Notes under the pieces: generated by a model
What the model was told of the DNA's origin: nothing
The model's database searches: none
What the model saw: only the letters and a program-made list of their open reading frames with translations
Position numbers and translations under genes: made by a program
Shown: positions 28,489 through 40,222 of the stretch, piece by piece
Layout of the letters: the number at the start of each line of letters is the position of its first letter
Position numbering within the stretch: position 1 is the first letter of the stretch
From: Inquilinus ginsengisoli_B
GTDB taxonomy: Bacteria > Pseudomonadota > Alphaproteobacteria > DSM-16000 > Inquilinaceae
Assembly: GCF_050434925.1 (NCBI RefSeq)
Contig: NZ_JBNDJK010000001.1
Location: forward strand, 744,001-808,000
DNA length: 64,000 nt
Direction of reading: 5' to 3'

Positions 28489-29280
28489 ATGACGCTGCCG
28501 TCGATCGTTTCCCGCGCTGCTGCCGTTGCTGCCGCCGGCCTGCTGTTGCTGGTCCAGCCCGTTGCCGCGGCCGAGCTGCAGGTCGTCAGCTCCGGCGGCT
28601 TTGCCGCCGCCTATCGCGCCCTGGCGCCGGAGTACGAGCGCGCCAGCGGCGACACGCTGAAGATCCAATGGGGCCCGTCGATGGGCGACACGCCGAATGC
28701 GGTGCCGGCCCGGCTGGCCCGCGGCGAGAAGCTGGATGTCGTGATCATGGTCGGCACCGCGCTCGACGACCTGATCAAGCAGGGCAAGGTGCTGCCCGAC
28801 AGCAAGGTCGTCCTCGCCCGCTCCAGCATCGGGGTCGCGGTGAAAGCCGGCGCGCCGAAGCCGGACATCGGCTCGGCCGAGGCGGTGAAGCAGGCGCTGC
28901 TGGCCGCGAAGTCGATCGCCTATTCCGACAGCGCCAGCGGCGTCTACATCTCGACCAAGATGTTCCAGCGCCTGGGCATCGCCGAGCAGATGGCCAGCAA
29001 GGCCCGCCAGATCCCGGCCACGCCGGTCGGCGAGATCGTGGCAAAAGGCGAGGCGGAACTAGGCTTCCAGCAGATCGCCGAGCTGAAGGCGGTCGAGGGC
29101 ATCGACCTGGTCGGCCCGCTGCCGCCGGAGCTGCAGCAGGTGACGCCGTATTCCGCCGGCATCGTCGCCGGCTCGCACGATCCGGCAGCGGCGAAGAGGC
29201 TGCTCGACTTCCTGGCATCCCCCGCCGCCGCCCCGGCCATCGCCGCAACGGGGCTGGAGCCGATTGCGGGGGGCAAGTAA
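28489..29280 (+). CDS. Periplasmic ModA-like substrate-binding protein
   Basis: Type 2 periplasmic binding protein of 263 residues. The signal peptide (about 1-28, ending AAA) is followed by ELQVVSSGGFAAAYRALAPEYERASGD, the typical start of ModA-like proteins. RLARGEKLDVVIMVGTALDDLIKQGKV, YSDSASGVYISTKMFQRLGI and GAELGFQQIAEL-like text (here GEAELGFQQI) fit the molybdate/sulfate-binding group. No permease or ATPase gene is next to it, so it is either an orphan or works with a distant transporter. The ligand is uncertain. Confidence 0.82.
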   Translation: MTLPSIVSRAAAVAAAGLLLLVQPVAAAELQVVSSGGFAAAYRALAPEYERASGDTLKIQWGPSMGDTPNAVPARLARGEKLDVVIMVGTALDDLIKQGKVLPDSKVVLARSSIGVAVKAGAPKPDIGSAEAVKQALLAAKSIAYSDSASGVYISTKMFQRLGIAEQMASKARQIPATPVGEIVAKGEAELGFQQIAELKAVEGIDLVGPLPPELQQVTPYSAGIVAGSHDPAAAKRLLDFLASPAAAPAIAATGLEPIAGGK

Positions 29281-29341
29281 GGCCGGTGGAAGGGTCGCTC
29301 TCCCGGCGACCTTTGTCGCTCTCTTCGCGACATCGGATGTT

Positions 29342-29363
29342 GATATAAAGATATCTTTATGTC
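29342..29363. promoter_or_regulatory. Palindromic operator upstream of metH
   Basis: ATAAAGATATCTTTAT (29345-29360) is a perfect 16-bp palindrome. Symmetry extends to 22 bp with one mismatched pair. It is AT-rich in GC-rich surroundings and ends 39 bp before the metH start. It resembles sites proposed for ArsR-type S-adenosylhomocysteine/SAM-responsive regulators (SahR/SamR) before methionine-cycle genes. The regulator identity is an inference. Confidence 0.65.
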
Positions 29364-29402
29364 ATTACGTACGTCCCGATCCGGAACCGCCGGCTGCTCG
29401 CC

Positions 29403-33170
<3,768 letters not shown>

Positions 33171-33204
33171 GAATCGGCCGCCGTCACACTGACGATCGGC
33201 GCGC

Positions 33205-33639
33205 TCAGTTTCGTGCGGCCGCCTTGCCGCGCCCTTGGCGCCACAGGTCGCGGGCCCGCGTCACGATGTTCGTGAACAGACGCGGCGGCAGAAACCCGTA
33301 GGCGACCCGATGCCGCGTCCCCGCGATGGGGCGCAGATCATATCCCGGCCAGACGAAGTCGTTGACCTCATCGACGACAACCCAGGAACGGCCCGCATCG
33401 AGGCCGAGATGCTGCTTCACCCGCTGGGGCAGTTCAATGGCGACGTCGGGATCGGCCGGTGGGCTGTGCGTCACGGGAACGACCCGCACCAGCGTTCTGC
33501 CGTCGTCCTGCTGGTCGATCGCAAGCACGATCACGCATGGCCGGGACTTGAGACCTTCCTCCCGGCCCGCGCGATGCTCATGGTACCAGAGATAAGAATA
33601 GGAAATGACCAGACCGGGCTGCGGATCGGGGAGCGCCAT
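33205..33639 (-). CDS. PemK/MazF-like toxin-type protein
   Basis: A 144-residue small protein with the layout of PemK/MazF-like SH3-barrel proteins. PGLVISYSYLWYHEHRAGREEGLKSRPCVIVLAI is the N-terminal strand pair, with the conserved RPCVIV. LVRVVPVTHSPP follows, then a final helix (PPRLFTNIVTRARDLW). If active it would be an endoribonuclease. It lies 10 bases after a Phd/YefM-type gene, which makes a toxin-antitoxin pair likely. The pairing of an MazF-like toxin with a Phd-type antitoxin is less usual. Toxicity is not shown by sequence alone. Confidence 0.7.
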   Translation of the reverse strand: MALPDPQPGLVISYSYLWYHEHRAGREEGLKSRPCVIVLAIDQQDDGRTLVRVVPVTHSPPADPDVAIELPQRVKQHLGLDAGRSWVVVDEVNDFVWPGYDLRPIAGTRHRVAYGFLPPRLFTNIVTRARDLWRQGRGKAAARN

Positions 33640-33649
33640 ACCTCAGCGG

Positions 33650-33919
33650 TCACTCGTCCTCGAGCAGCGCATCGAGAGGATCGTGCTCCGGTCCCATCCG
33701 GCTCGCGGAGACAGCTTCGATTTCCGCCTCGGTCAGGTCGGTGATGGCGCGCGACCGGCGAGCGAGGGCCTTGAGGCGCTGCATCTCCTCATACTCGACC
33801 GCGGAAATGAAATACCCCGTCGGCCGGCCGTGGCTGGTGACGGCCACAGGCTCACGCTGCGCAACCTCACGGTAAAGACCGAAATTGCGGGTGAACTCAG
33901 TGGCTGGAACCTCGCGCAT
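33650..33919 (-). CDS. Phd/YefM-family antitoxin
   Basis: An 89-residue protein beginning MREVPATEFTRNFGLYREVAQREPVAVTSHGRPTGYFISAVEYEEMQ, the DNA-binding and dimerisation fold of Phd/YefM antitoxins. An acidic C-terminal tail (LEDE end) that would wrap the toxin follows. The upstream gene order (antitoxin first, toxin 10 bases later) is standard. A perfect inverted repeat 12 bp before its ATG is the expected autoregulatory operator. Confidence 0.85.
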   Translation of the reverse strand: MREVPATEFTRNFGLYREVAQREPVAVTSHGRPTGYFISAVEYEEMQRLKALARRSRAITDLTEAEIEAVSASRMGPEHDPLDALLEDE

Positions 33920-33930
33920 AGCATCCTCGA

Positions 33931-33950
33931 CGTATTTTGAGGAAAATACG
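33931..33950. promoter_or_regulatory. Operator of the Phd/PemK-like module
   Basis: CGTATTTT, GAGG, AAAATACG is a perfect 8-bp inverted repeat with a 4-base spacer. It lies 12 bp upstream of the antitoxin start. It is AT-rich against the background, consistent with autorepression by the antitoxin/toxin complex. Confidence 0.7.
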
Positions 33951-34073
33951 CAAAATCCACAATTCCAGCAAGAGGCACGTTCAAGGCTGCTGAGCCGACA
34001 ACAACCAGTGAACCAAACACTTCCCTGACCGTTTTCGCGGCGCCGGCCTTACCCGGTCTGTCCTGCGCTGCGA

Positions 34074-34547
34074 TCAGTCGCCAGGATCGGCCGCCGCTTG
34101 ATACTCCGCCAACCGCTGCAGCAAAGCGCCGGCGGCGATCAGCTGGGCCCGTTCCTCCGCACTCAGGCAGCCGGCGACGGCCTCGGCCAGCCAGGCCTCG
34201 CGCCGGCTGCGGTTGGCCAGCACCGCCTGGGTGCCGGCGTCGGTGAGCACCACATGCAGCCGGCGCCGGTCGCCGGCATCGGCCTCGCGCCGGACCAGCC
34301 CGTCCTTCTCCAGCCCGCCCAGCAGCGCCGCGACATTGGACGAGCGCAGCCCCTCGACCGTGCCGAGCTCGGTCGGGCTGGCCGTGCCGCCCAGGCGCAG
34401 CAGCGCGGCCAGCAGCATCAGCTTCGACAGCGGGATGTCGCCGCTGTCGGATTCGCGCCGCAGCCGGCGCAGCAGCGCCATCAGCTGCAGCCGGAAGGCG
34501 CCGAGCTGGTCGCGCTCGGTCGGGGAGATCTGGTCCGGGTCGATCAT
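34074..34547 (-). CDS. MarR family transcriptional regulator
   Basis: Winged-helix repressor of 157 residues. LLAALLRLGGTASPTELGTVEGLRSSNVAALLGGLEKDGLVRREADAGDRRRLHVVLTDAGTQ gives the DNA-binding helix and wing, with the conserved DxRR. There is no Cys in the N-terminal region, so it is likely ligand-responsive rather than thiol-based. It is divergent from an MFS pump 65 bp away with inverted half-sites between, the usual local repressor arrangement. Confidence 0.88.
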   Translation of the reverse strand: MIDPDQISPTERDQLGAFRLQLMALLRRLRRESDSGDIPLSKLMLLAALLRLGGTASPTELGTVEGLRSSNVAALLGGLEKDGLVRREADAGDRRRLHVVLTDAGTQAVLANRSRREAWLAEAVAGCLSAEERAQLIAAGALLQRLAEYQAAADPGD

Positions 34548-34550
34548 TTT

Positions 34551-34580
34551 GCTATTCTGTTATAGCTAAAACGCCATAGC
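34551..34580. promoter_or_regulatory. Probable MarR operator between regulator and MFS gene
   Basis: GCTAT (34551-34555) and ATAGC (34562-34566) form an inverted pair. A further ATAGC lies at 34576-34580, itself paired with GCTA at 34565. The cluster lies 4 bp upstream of the MarR start and 32 bp upstream of the MFS start, so binding would cover both. Confidence 0.5.
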
Positions 34581-34611
34581 AATTCGCGGCGGCTGGTTCC
34601 AGAATCATGCC

Positions 34612-36063
34612 ATGGACGGCGGCACCGAAGGTGCCCGCCGCGAAAGCGAGGTCAGTCCCGTGTCCCTTCCCGACGGCCTGCCCCTGCCCCGCCGCAGATG
34701 GGCCTTCGCCACCGTGGTGCTCGGCATCATGCTCGCAGTGCTCGACGGCTCCGTCGCCAATGTGGCGCTGCCGACGATCGCGGCCGAGTTCCAGGCCAGC
34801 CCGTCGATGTCGATCTGGATCGTCAACGCCTACCAGCTGGCGGTGGTGGTCTCGCTGCTGCCCCTCGCCGGGCTGGGCGAGATCGTCGGCTACCGCCGGA
34901 TCTATCTCGGCGGCCTGGCCCTGTTCACCGTCGCCTCGGTCGCCTGCGCTCTGTCGGATTCGCTGCTGACCCTGACCCTGTCGCGCGTCGCCCAGGGCTT
35001 CGGCGCCGCCGGGATCATGAGCGTCAACACCGCGCTGATCCGCTACATCTTCCCGCGTGCCCGGCTGGGCCATGTGCTGGGCGTCAACGCCATGATCGCC
35101 GCCGGCGCCTCGACCGTCGGGCCCAGCTTCGCCGGCGCCCTGCTGTCGCTGGCCTCCTGGCCCTGGCTGTTCGCGATCAACCTGCCGCTCGGCGTCGCCG
35201 CCCTGATCATCGGCAGCCGCAACCTGCCGGAGAGCGACCTGGCCGACCGCCGCTTCGACCTGCTGAGCGCGCTCTTGTCCGCCGCCACCTTCGGCCTGCT
35301 GATCACCGGCATCGACAGCATCGCCCACGGGCTGGACTGGGGGCTGGTGGCGCTGCAGCTCGGCATCAGCGTCGGCGCCGCGATCTGGCTGGTGCGGCGG
35401 CAGCTAGGCCGGGCGACGCCGCTGGTGCCGCTGGACCTGCTGCGCATCCCGGTGGTCGGGCTGTCGGTCGTCACCTCGATCAGCTCCTTCGCGGCGCAGA
35501 TGGCCGCCTTCGTGACGCTGCCCTTCCTGCTGCAGACCGGTTCCGGCTTCTCCCCGGCCCAGGTTGGCCTGCTGATGATCCCCTGGCCCCTGGCCGTCGC
35601 GGTCACCGCGCCCATCGCAGGCCGCCTGTCCGACCGGCATCCGCCCGGCCTGCTGGGTGGCATCGGCCTCGCCCTCATGGCCATCGGCCTGGTGCTGATG
35701 GCGACCTTGCCGGCGGATCCCTCCCCTTTCGGCATCGTCTGGCGCATGGCGCTGTGCGGCGCCGGCTTCGGCCTGTTCCAGGCGCCCAACAACCGGGTGA
35801 TGATCGGGTCGGCCCCACGCAGCCGCAGCGGCGCCGCCAGCGGTATGCTGGGCACCGCCCGCCTGCTCGGTCAGGCCACAGGGGCGGCGCTGGTGGCACT
35901 GCTGTTCGCCCATTTTCCGGACCATGGCGCCCAGGCGGCACTGCTGACCGCAGCCGGGCTGGCGACCGCCGCCACGATTGTCAGCTGCCTGCGCCTGGCC
36001 ACCCCGGCCTACACCGCCGACGACCCGCCTCCGGAGCCCGAAGGGGCGCGACCGACGCGATAG
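34612..36063 (+). CDS. MFS drug:proton antiporter, DHA2 (14-TM) type
   Basis: Inner-membrane efflux pump of 483 residues. LDGSVANVALPTIAAEF is the DHA2 motif in helix 1, followed by ASPSMSIWIVNAYQLAVVVSLLPLAGLGEIVGYRR with motif A-like GEIVGYRR. The motif C-like GPSFAGAL-type segment (STVGPSFAGALLSLASWPWLFAINLPLG) confirms an antiporter. A long N-terminal extension (MDGGTEGARRESEV...) may be an artefact, since an internal GTG near SLPDGLPLP could be the true start. It is controlled, in all likelihood, by the divergent MarR gene. Confidence 0.88.
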   Translation: MDGGTEGARRESEVSPVSLPDGLPLPRRRWAFATVVLGIMLAVLDGSVANVALPTIAAEFQASPSMSIWIVNAYQLAVVVSLLPLAGLGEIVGYRRIYLGGLALFTVASVACALSDSLLTLTLSRVAQGFGAAGIMSVNTALIRYIFPRARLGHVLGVNAMIAAGASTVGPSFAGALLSLASWPWLFAINLPLGVAALIIGSRNLPESDLADRRFDLLSALLSAATFGLLITGIDSIAHGLDWGLVALQLGISVGAAIWLVRRQLGRATPLVPLDLLRIPVVGLSVVTSISSFAAQMAAFVTLPFLLQTGSGFSPAQVGLLMIPWPLAVAVTAPIAGRLSDRHPPGLLGGIGLALMAIGLVLMATLPADPSPFGIVWRMALCGAGFGLFQAPNNRVMIGSAPRSRSGAASGMLGTARLLGQATGAALVALLFAHFPDHGAQAALLTAAGLATAATIVSCLRLATPAYTADDPPPEPEGARPTR

Positions 36064-36131
36064 AGCCGATTGACACGCATGGTATCTCGCGCCAGATGTG
36101 ATGACTGATGCGTGATGCATGAGGTGATCTG

Positions 36132-36365
36132 ATGCGTACCACCTTGGCCATCGACGATGATGTCCTGGCTGCCGCCAAGGGCTTGGCGGCGCAACAGCGA
36201 AAGACCGTTGGCGAGGTTATCTCCGACTTGGCCCGTAGATCGTTGAGTCCCCCACCTTCCAGAGGAAGATTCCGCAACGGCATTCCGTTGCTGCCGGCCG
36301 TCGACAACCCGGTGCGTGTGACATCCGAGTTGGTGAAGCAGTTGCAGGACGATCTGCCGGAATGA
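36132..36365 (+). CDS. VapB-like antitoxin (ribbon-helix-helix)
   Basis: A 77-residue protein with a CopG-type ribbon-helix-helix N terminus: MRTTLAIDDDVLAAAKGLAAQQRKTVGEVISDLARRSL. The Pro-rich remainder, including RFRNGIPLLP, would bind the toxin groove. Its stop overlaps the toxin ATG (ATGA). Nine-base direct repeats CTGATGCGT at 36105 and 36129 flank the start region and may be operator half-sites. Confidence 0.83.
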   Translation: MRTTLAIDDDVLAAAKGLAAQQRKTVGEVISDLARRSLSPPPSRGRFRNGIPLLPAVDNPVRVTSELVKQLQDDLPE

Positions 36366-36793
36366 CCTTCCTGCTCGATGTCAACGTGCTGATCGCGCTG
36401 GTCGACCCCTATCATGACCAGCATGACGCCGCTCATGACTGGTTTGCCGTCACAGGCGGACACGCATGGGCGACCTGTCCGCTGACCGAGAACGGAGTGC
36501 TGCGGATCATCGGACAGCCACGCTATCCAAACTCCCCGGGAACTCCCGCCGCCGTCATGCCAATCTTGGCGGGCCTGTGTGCCCTCCCGGGCCACGTCTT
36601 CTGGCCGGACGACATCAGCCTGATGGATTCCGCCAGGATCGACGCCGGCCGGCTACTGAGCTCCGGCCAACTCACCGACAGCTATCTCCTGGCCCTCGCC
36701 CATGCTCGTCAGGGACGGCTTGCGACTTTCGATCGCCGACTGGTCACCGACGCCGTACATGGCGGAAGCCAAGCCATTTACCTGATTTCCTAG
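36362..36793 (+). CDS. VapC-like PIN-domain toxin
   Basis: A PIN-domain ribonuclease of 143 residues. The acidic active site is visible: Asp6 in FLLDVNVLIALVDP, Glu in CPLTENGVLRII, Asp in QLTDSYLLALA and Asp in RLATFDRRL. The family usually cleaves tRNA or rRNA. The overlapping antitoxin gene upstream makes a complete type II module. The subfamily (TA_... VapC with HxxxxDWF) is common in alphaproteobacteria. Confidence 0.87.
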   Translation: MTFLLDVNVLIALVDPYHDQHDAAHDWFAVTGGHAWATCPLTENGVLRIIGQPRYPNSPGTPAAVMPILAGLCALPGHVFWPDDISLMDSARIDAGRLLSSGQLTDSYLLALAHARQGRLATFDRRLVTDAVHGGSQAIYLIS

Positions 36794-36945
36794 ATCCACG
36801 CGCGGGAGCGTTGCATCCGGCGCCCTTGCGCCGCGGGCGGGAATGGCGTTCTTTCTGGGTGTTTCCGACGGATGCCGCGGTTCTTTTCTGATCATTGCAG
36901 CATCTGGACCGACCGAAAGTGACCCGAGCAGCACGGACCCGACCC

Positions 36946-38808
36946 ATGCCAGCCTATCGTTCCCGCACCACCACCCACGGCCGCAACATGGCCGGAGCCC
37001 GCGGGCTCTGGCGCGCGACCGGCATGACGGATGCGGATTTCGGCAAGCCGATCATCGCCGTCGTCAACTCCTTCACCCAGTTCGTGCCCGGCCATGTCCA
37101 CCTCAAGGACCTCGGCCAGCTGGTGGCGCGGGAGATCGAGGCCGCGGGCGGCGTCGCCAAGGAATTCAACACCATCGCCGTCGATGACGGGATCGCCATG
37201 GGCCATGACGGCATGCTGTACAGCCTGCCGTCGCGCGAGATCATCGCCGACAGCGTCGAGTACATGGTGAACGCGCATTGCGCCGACGCCATGGTCTGCA
37301 TCTCGAACTGCGACAAGATCACGCCCGGCATGCTGATGGCCGCGATGCGGCTGAACATCCCGGTGGTGTTCGTGTCCGGTGGGCCGATGGAGGCCGGCAA
37401 GGTCAAGGTCGGCGGCGAGACCAAGGCACTGGACCTGATCGACGCCATGGTCGCCGCGGCGGACAGCCGGATCAGCGACGAGGACGTCAAGGTGATCGAG
37501 CGGTCGGCCTGCCCGACCTGCGGCTCCTGCTCCGGCATGTTCACCGCCAATTCGATGAACTGCCTGACCGAGGCGCTGGGCCTGGCCCTGCCGGGCAATG
37601 GTTCGACCCTGGCCACCCATGCCGACCGCCGGCGCCTGTTTGTCGAGGCCGGGCACCTGATCGTCGACCTGGCGAAGCGCCATTACGAGCAGGACGACGC
37701 GTCGGTGCTGCCGCGCAACATCGCCAGCTTCGCCGCCTTCGAGAACGCGATGACGCTCGACATCGCCATGGGCGGGTCGACCAACACCGTGCTGCACCTG
37801 CTGGCGGCGGCGCAGGAGGGCGAGGTCGACTTCACCATGGCCGACATCGACCGGCTGTCGCGCCGGGTGCCGGTGCTGTGCAAGGTCGCGCCGGCGCTGT
37901 CGACCGTGCATATGGAGGACGTCCACCGCGCCGGCGGCATCATGGCCATCCTGGGCGAGCTGGACCGCGCCAACCTGTTGAACCGCGACACCCGCGTGGT
38001 CCATGCCGAGAGCCTGGCGGCGGCGCTGGACCAATGGGACATCAAGCGCACCGACAGCGAATCCGTGCACCGTTTCTATGCCGCGGCGCCGGGCGGCATT
38101 CCGACCCAGGTCGCCTTCAGCCAGGATGCGCGCTACCCCAGCGTCGACGCCGACCGCAAGCGCGGGGTCATCCGCGACCTGGAGCACGCCTTCAGCCCAG
38201 ATGGCGGGCTGGCGGTGCTGTACGGCAACATCGCCGAGGATGGCTGCGTGGTGAAGACCGCGGGCGTCGACGCCAGCATCCTGACCTTCTCCGGCCCCGC
38301 CCGGATCTTCGAGAGTCAGGACGCGGCGGTCGAGGCCATCCTGGGCGACACCGTCAAGCCCGGCGATGTGGTGTTGATCCGCTACGAGGGCCCGAAGGGC
38401 GGCCCCGGCATGCAGGAGATGCTGTACCCGACCAGCTACCTGAAGTCGAAGAGCCTGGGCAAGGTCTGCGCCCTGGTCACCGACGGCCGCTTCTCCGGCG
38501 GCTCATCCGGCCTGTCGATCGGCCATGTCTCGCCCGAGGCGGCCGAGGGCGGCGCCATCGCCCTGGTCGAGGAGGGCGACACCATCGAGATCGACATCCC
38601 GGCCCGCAAGATCCACCTCGTCGTCTCCGACGAGGTGCTGGCCCATCGCCGGGCGGCAATGAACGCCCGCGCCGATGGCGGCTGGCAGCCTTCGGCGCCG
38701 CGCGCGCGAAAAGTCTCGCAGGCACTGCTGGCCTACGCCGCGCTGACCACCAGCGCCGCCCGCGGCGCCGTGCGCGACGTCAGCCAGCTGAGGCCGCGCA
38801 AGGCTTGA
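36946..38808 (+). CDS. ilvD: Dihydroxy-acid dehydratase
   Basis: Iron-sulfur enzyme of branched-chain amino acid and pantothenate synthesis, converting dihydroxy-isovalerate and dihydroxy-methylvalerate to the keto acids. The 620 residues start MPAYRSRTTTHGRNMAGARGLWRATG. Family cluster ligands lie in ISNCDKITPGM and CPTCGSCSGMFTANSMNCL. The C-terminal SxxxxVTDGRFSGGSSGLSIGHVSPEA is also present. The frame is open from 36895 but conserved homology begins at 36946. Its natural terminator was split by an ISAs1-family element just after the stop. Confidence 0.96.
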   Translation: MPAYRSRTTTHGRNMAGARGLWRATGMTDADFGKPIIAVVNSFTQFVPGHVHLKDLGQLVAREIEAAGGVAKEFNTIAVDDGIAMGHDGMLYSLPSREIIADSVEYMVNAHCADAMVCISNCDKITPGMLMAAMRLNIPVVFVSGGPMEAGKVKVGGETKALDLIDAMVAAADSRISDEDVKVIERSACPTCGSCSGMFTANSMNCLTEALGLALPGNGSTLATHADRRRLFVEAGHLIVDLAKRHYEQDDASVLPRNIASFAAFENAMTLDIAMGGSTNTVLHLLAAAQEGEVDFTMADIDRLSRRVPVLCKVAPALSTVHMEDVHRAGGIMAILGELDRANLLNRDTRVVHAESLAAALDQWDIKRTDSESVHRFYAAAPGGIPTQVAFSQDARYPSVDADRKRGVIRDLEHAFSPDGGLAVLYGNIAEDGCVVKTAGVDASILTFSGPARIFESQDAAVEAILGDTVKPGDVVLIRYEGPKGGPGMQEMLYPTSYLKSKSLGKVCALVTDGRFSGGSSGLSIGHVSPEAAEGGAIALVEEGDTIEIDIPARKIHLVVSDEVLAHRRAAMNARADGGWQPSAPRARKVSQALLAYAALTTSAARGAVRDVSQLRPRKA

Positions 38809-38814
38809 GGCGCA

Positions 38815-38825
38815 GGCCGCGGGCG
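38815..38825 (+). terminator. Left half of the ilvD terminator, split by an IS
   Basis: GGCCGCGGGCG here pairs exactly with CGCCCGCGGCC at 40111-40121, which is followed by TTTA. Joining the two sides without the IS and one copy of its target duplication gives an 11-bp stem, a loop AGTTTTCC and a short T tract. This is a typical terminator 6 bp after the ilvD stop. The insertion separates the arms by about 1.3 kb. Confidence 0.75.
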
Positions 38826-38836
38826 AGTTTTCCCGC

Positions 38837-40103
38837 CAGGGCTACGAATCCAAGTTACCGGTCTGGCATGGAGAGTAGCGAGCTGAGGTATTCAGGGGAC
38901 CAGGCGGCGATTTTGCGGCGGAGTTTGAGAGATTTTTTATCGTGGGCGTTGCGTAGGAGGTTGAGAGCGAAGTGTCGGACGACGGCCATGTTCTGGGCAC
39001 CGTGTCCCTTGCGGAGCCTGGACTGGTCTTCGCGGAAGGTGACGTCGAGGACCCAGTGCAGGCGGTTCTCGATGGCCCAGTGTCCGCGCACGGCCTCGGC
39101 GGCCTGGGTGGCGGAGAGGCTGGCGGAGGAGATGAAGTATCGGGTGTCCTGGCGGCAGCGGTCGGCCAGTTCGACCTTGGCGTGGACGCGGAGGATGCAG
39201 GCGACGCCGGGCAGGCGGAGCTCGCCGGGGAAGCGGCGTTCGCCGGAGAGCCAGTCGACCTCGCGGAGCACATCGACGCGGCGGTGCTCGATGCGGCCAT
39301 GGGCTTTGTCGAGATCGATGTCGGTATCGAGGCTGTGAGGTTCGGCAGCGGCGAAGCCGGCTTCGATCTCGGCCCTGAGGGTCGGCTGGTTGGCTTTGAC
39401 CGCCAGCAGATAGTCGGCGCCGACCTTTCGGATGGCCGTGGCGATGTCGGCATTGGTGGCGATGGCGTCGATCGAGACCAGGGCGCCTTTCAGCCCGTCC
39501 TCGGCGCCGAGCCGTTCGAGCAGGACGGGGATCGCGGCCAGCTCATTGGCCTTGTCGGGCACGGCCTCCTGGCCGAGCACCAGCCGGCGGGTGGTGGCGA
39601 AGGCCGAGACCAGATGCAGCGGCCCGGCGCCCGCCGCCCGGTCATGGCTGCGGCGCGAGGTCTTGCCGTCGATGGCGACCAACTCCGGCCGTTCCGGCCA
39701 GGTCTCGCGCACCCAGTCGCTGAAAGCGGCCGAGAACAGCGCCGGGTTGATCCGGTTCATCAGGATCGTCAGCCAGCGCTCGCCCGGCACCCCGTGCTCA
39801 TACGGCAGATAGCGCCGCAGAAACGGCAGATGAGCCTCGCCCCACGACGCGATCCCCTCATAGTCGTCGCAGTCCGCCAGCGTCCCGCACACCACCAGCA
39901 GCAGGATCTCCGGCAACGGATGCAGAATCCGACGCACGTCCCGCGGATCCTCGATCGTCGAAAAATGCTCCAACAACGCCCGCAGCCGCGACTCGGCCAC
40001 GCACTCCCCTGCTCTTCGCTCATCTCGGCGGCTCCGAATCATCCGCCTCCAGCGATTCACCCTTTCTCCCCCCTGTCACCTGTAACTTGAGTTCGCTGCC
40101 CTG
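38837..40103 (-). mobile_element. Insertion sequence, ISAs1 family, complete
   Basis: A 1267-bp element. Terminal inverted repeats begin CAGGGC (left 38837-38862, right 40078-40103) and match at 21 of 26 positions. The 10-bp GTTTTCCCGC is present directly outside both ends (38827-38836 and 40104-40113) as a target duplication, a length normal for this family. It holds one transposase gene on the minus strand. Perfect flanking repeats and an intact gene suggest a recent insertion. Confidence 0.92.
38855..40060 (-). CDS. ISAs1 family transposase
   Basis: A DDE transposase of 401 residues, intact. HFSTIEDPRDVRRILHPLPEILLLVVCGTLADCDDYEGIASWGE is the conserved N-terminal DDE_Tnp_1-associated region. 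The catalytic core has PELVAIDGKTSRRSHD (first Asp), GALVSIDAIATNADIATAI (second Asp) and HWAIENRLHWVLDVTFREDQSR (Glu). These are hallmarks of ISAs1 or H-repeat transposases. The first 20 basic residues may precede the true start. The gene is antisense to ilvD and to prfB. Confidence 0.93.
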   Translation of the reverse strand: MNRWRRMIRSRRDERRAGECVAESRLRALLEHFSTIEDPRDVRRILHPLPEILLLVVCGTLADCDDYEGIASWGEAHLPFLRRYLPYEHGVPGERWLTILMNRINPALFSAAFSDWVRETWPERPELVAIDGKTSRRSHDRAAGAGPLHLVSAFATTRRLVLGQEAVPDKANELAAIPVLLERLGAEDGLKGALVSIDAIATNADIATAIRKVGADYLLAVKANQPTLRAEIEAGFAAAEPHSLDTDIDLDKAHGRIEHRRVDVLREVDWLSGERRFPGELRLPGVACILRVHAKVELADRCRQDTRYFISSASLSATQAAEAVRGHWAIENRLHWVLDVTFREDQSRLRKGHGAQNMAVVRHFALNLLRNAHDKKSLKLRRKIAAWSPEYLSSLLSMPDR

Positions 40104-40121
40104 GTTTTCCCGCCCGCGGCC

Positions 40122-40150
40122 TTTACCTGACCGCCGATCCGTCCTACATC
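40122..40150 (+). promoter_or_regulatory. Possible prfB promoter
   Basis: TTTACC (40122-40127), a 17-base spacer and TACATC (40145-40150) form a plausible sigma-70-like pair 73 bases before the prfB ATG. It lies just outside the IS, so prfB probably kept its own promoter after the insertion. This is weakly supported because the hexamers match the consensus only in part. Confidence 0.35.
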
Positions 40151-40222
40151 CCCGGTTCGCATCGCAGGCTGCCGCGCGGCCTGCGATCCCGTGGACGGAC
40201 CGAATTCGAGAGGAGCGCACCG

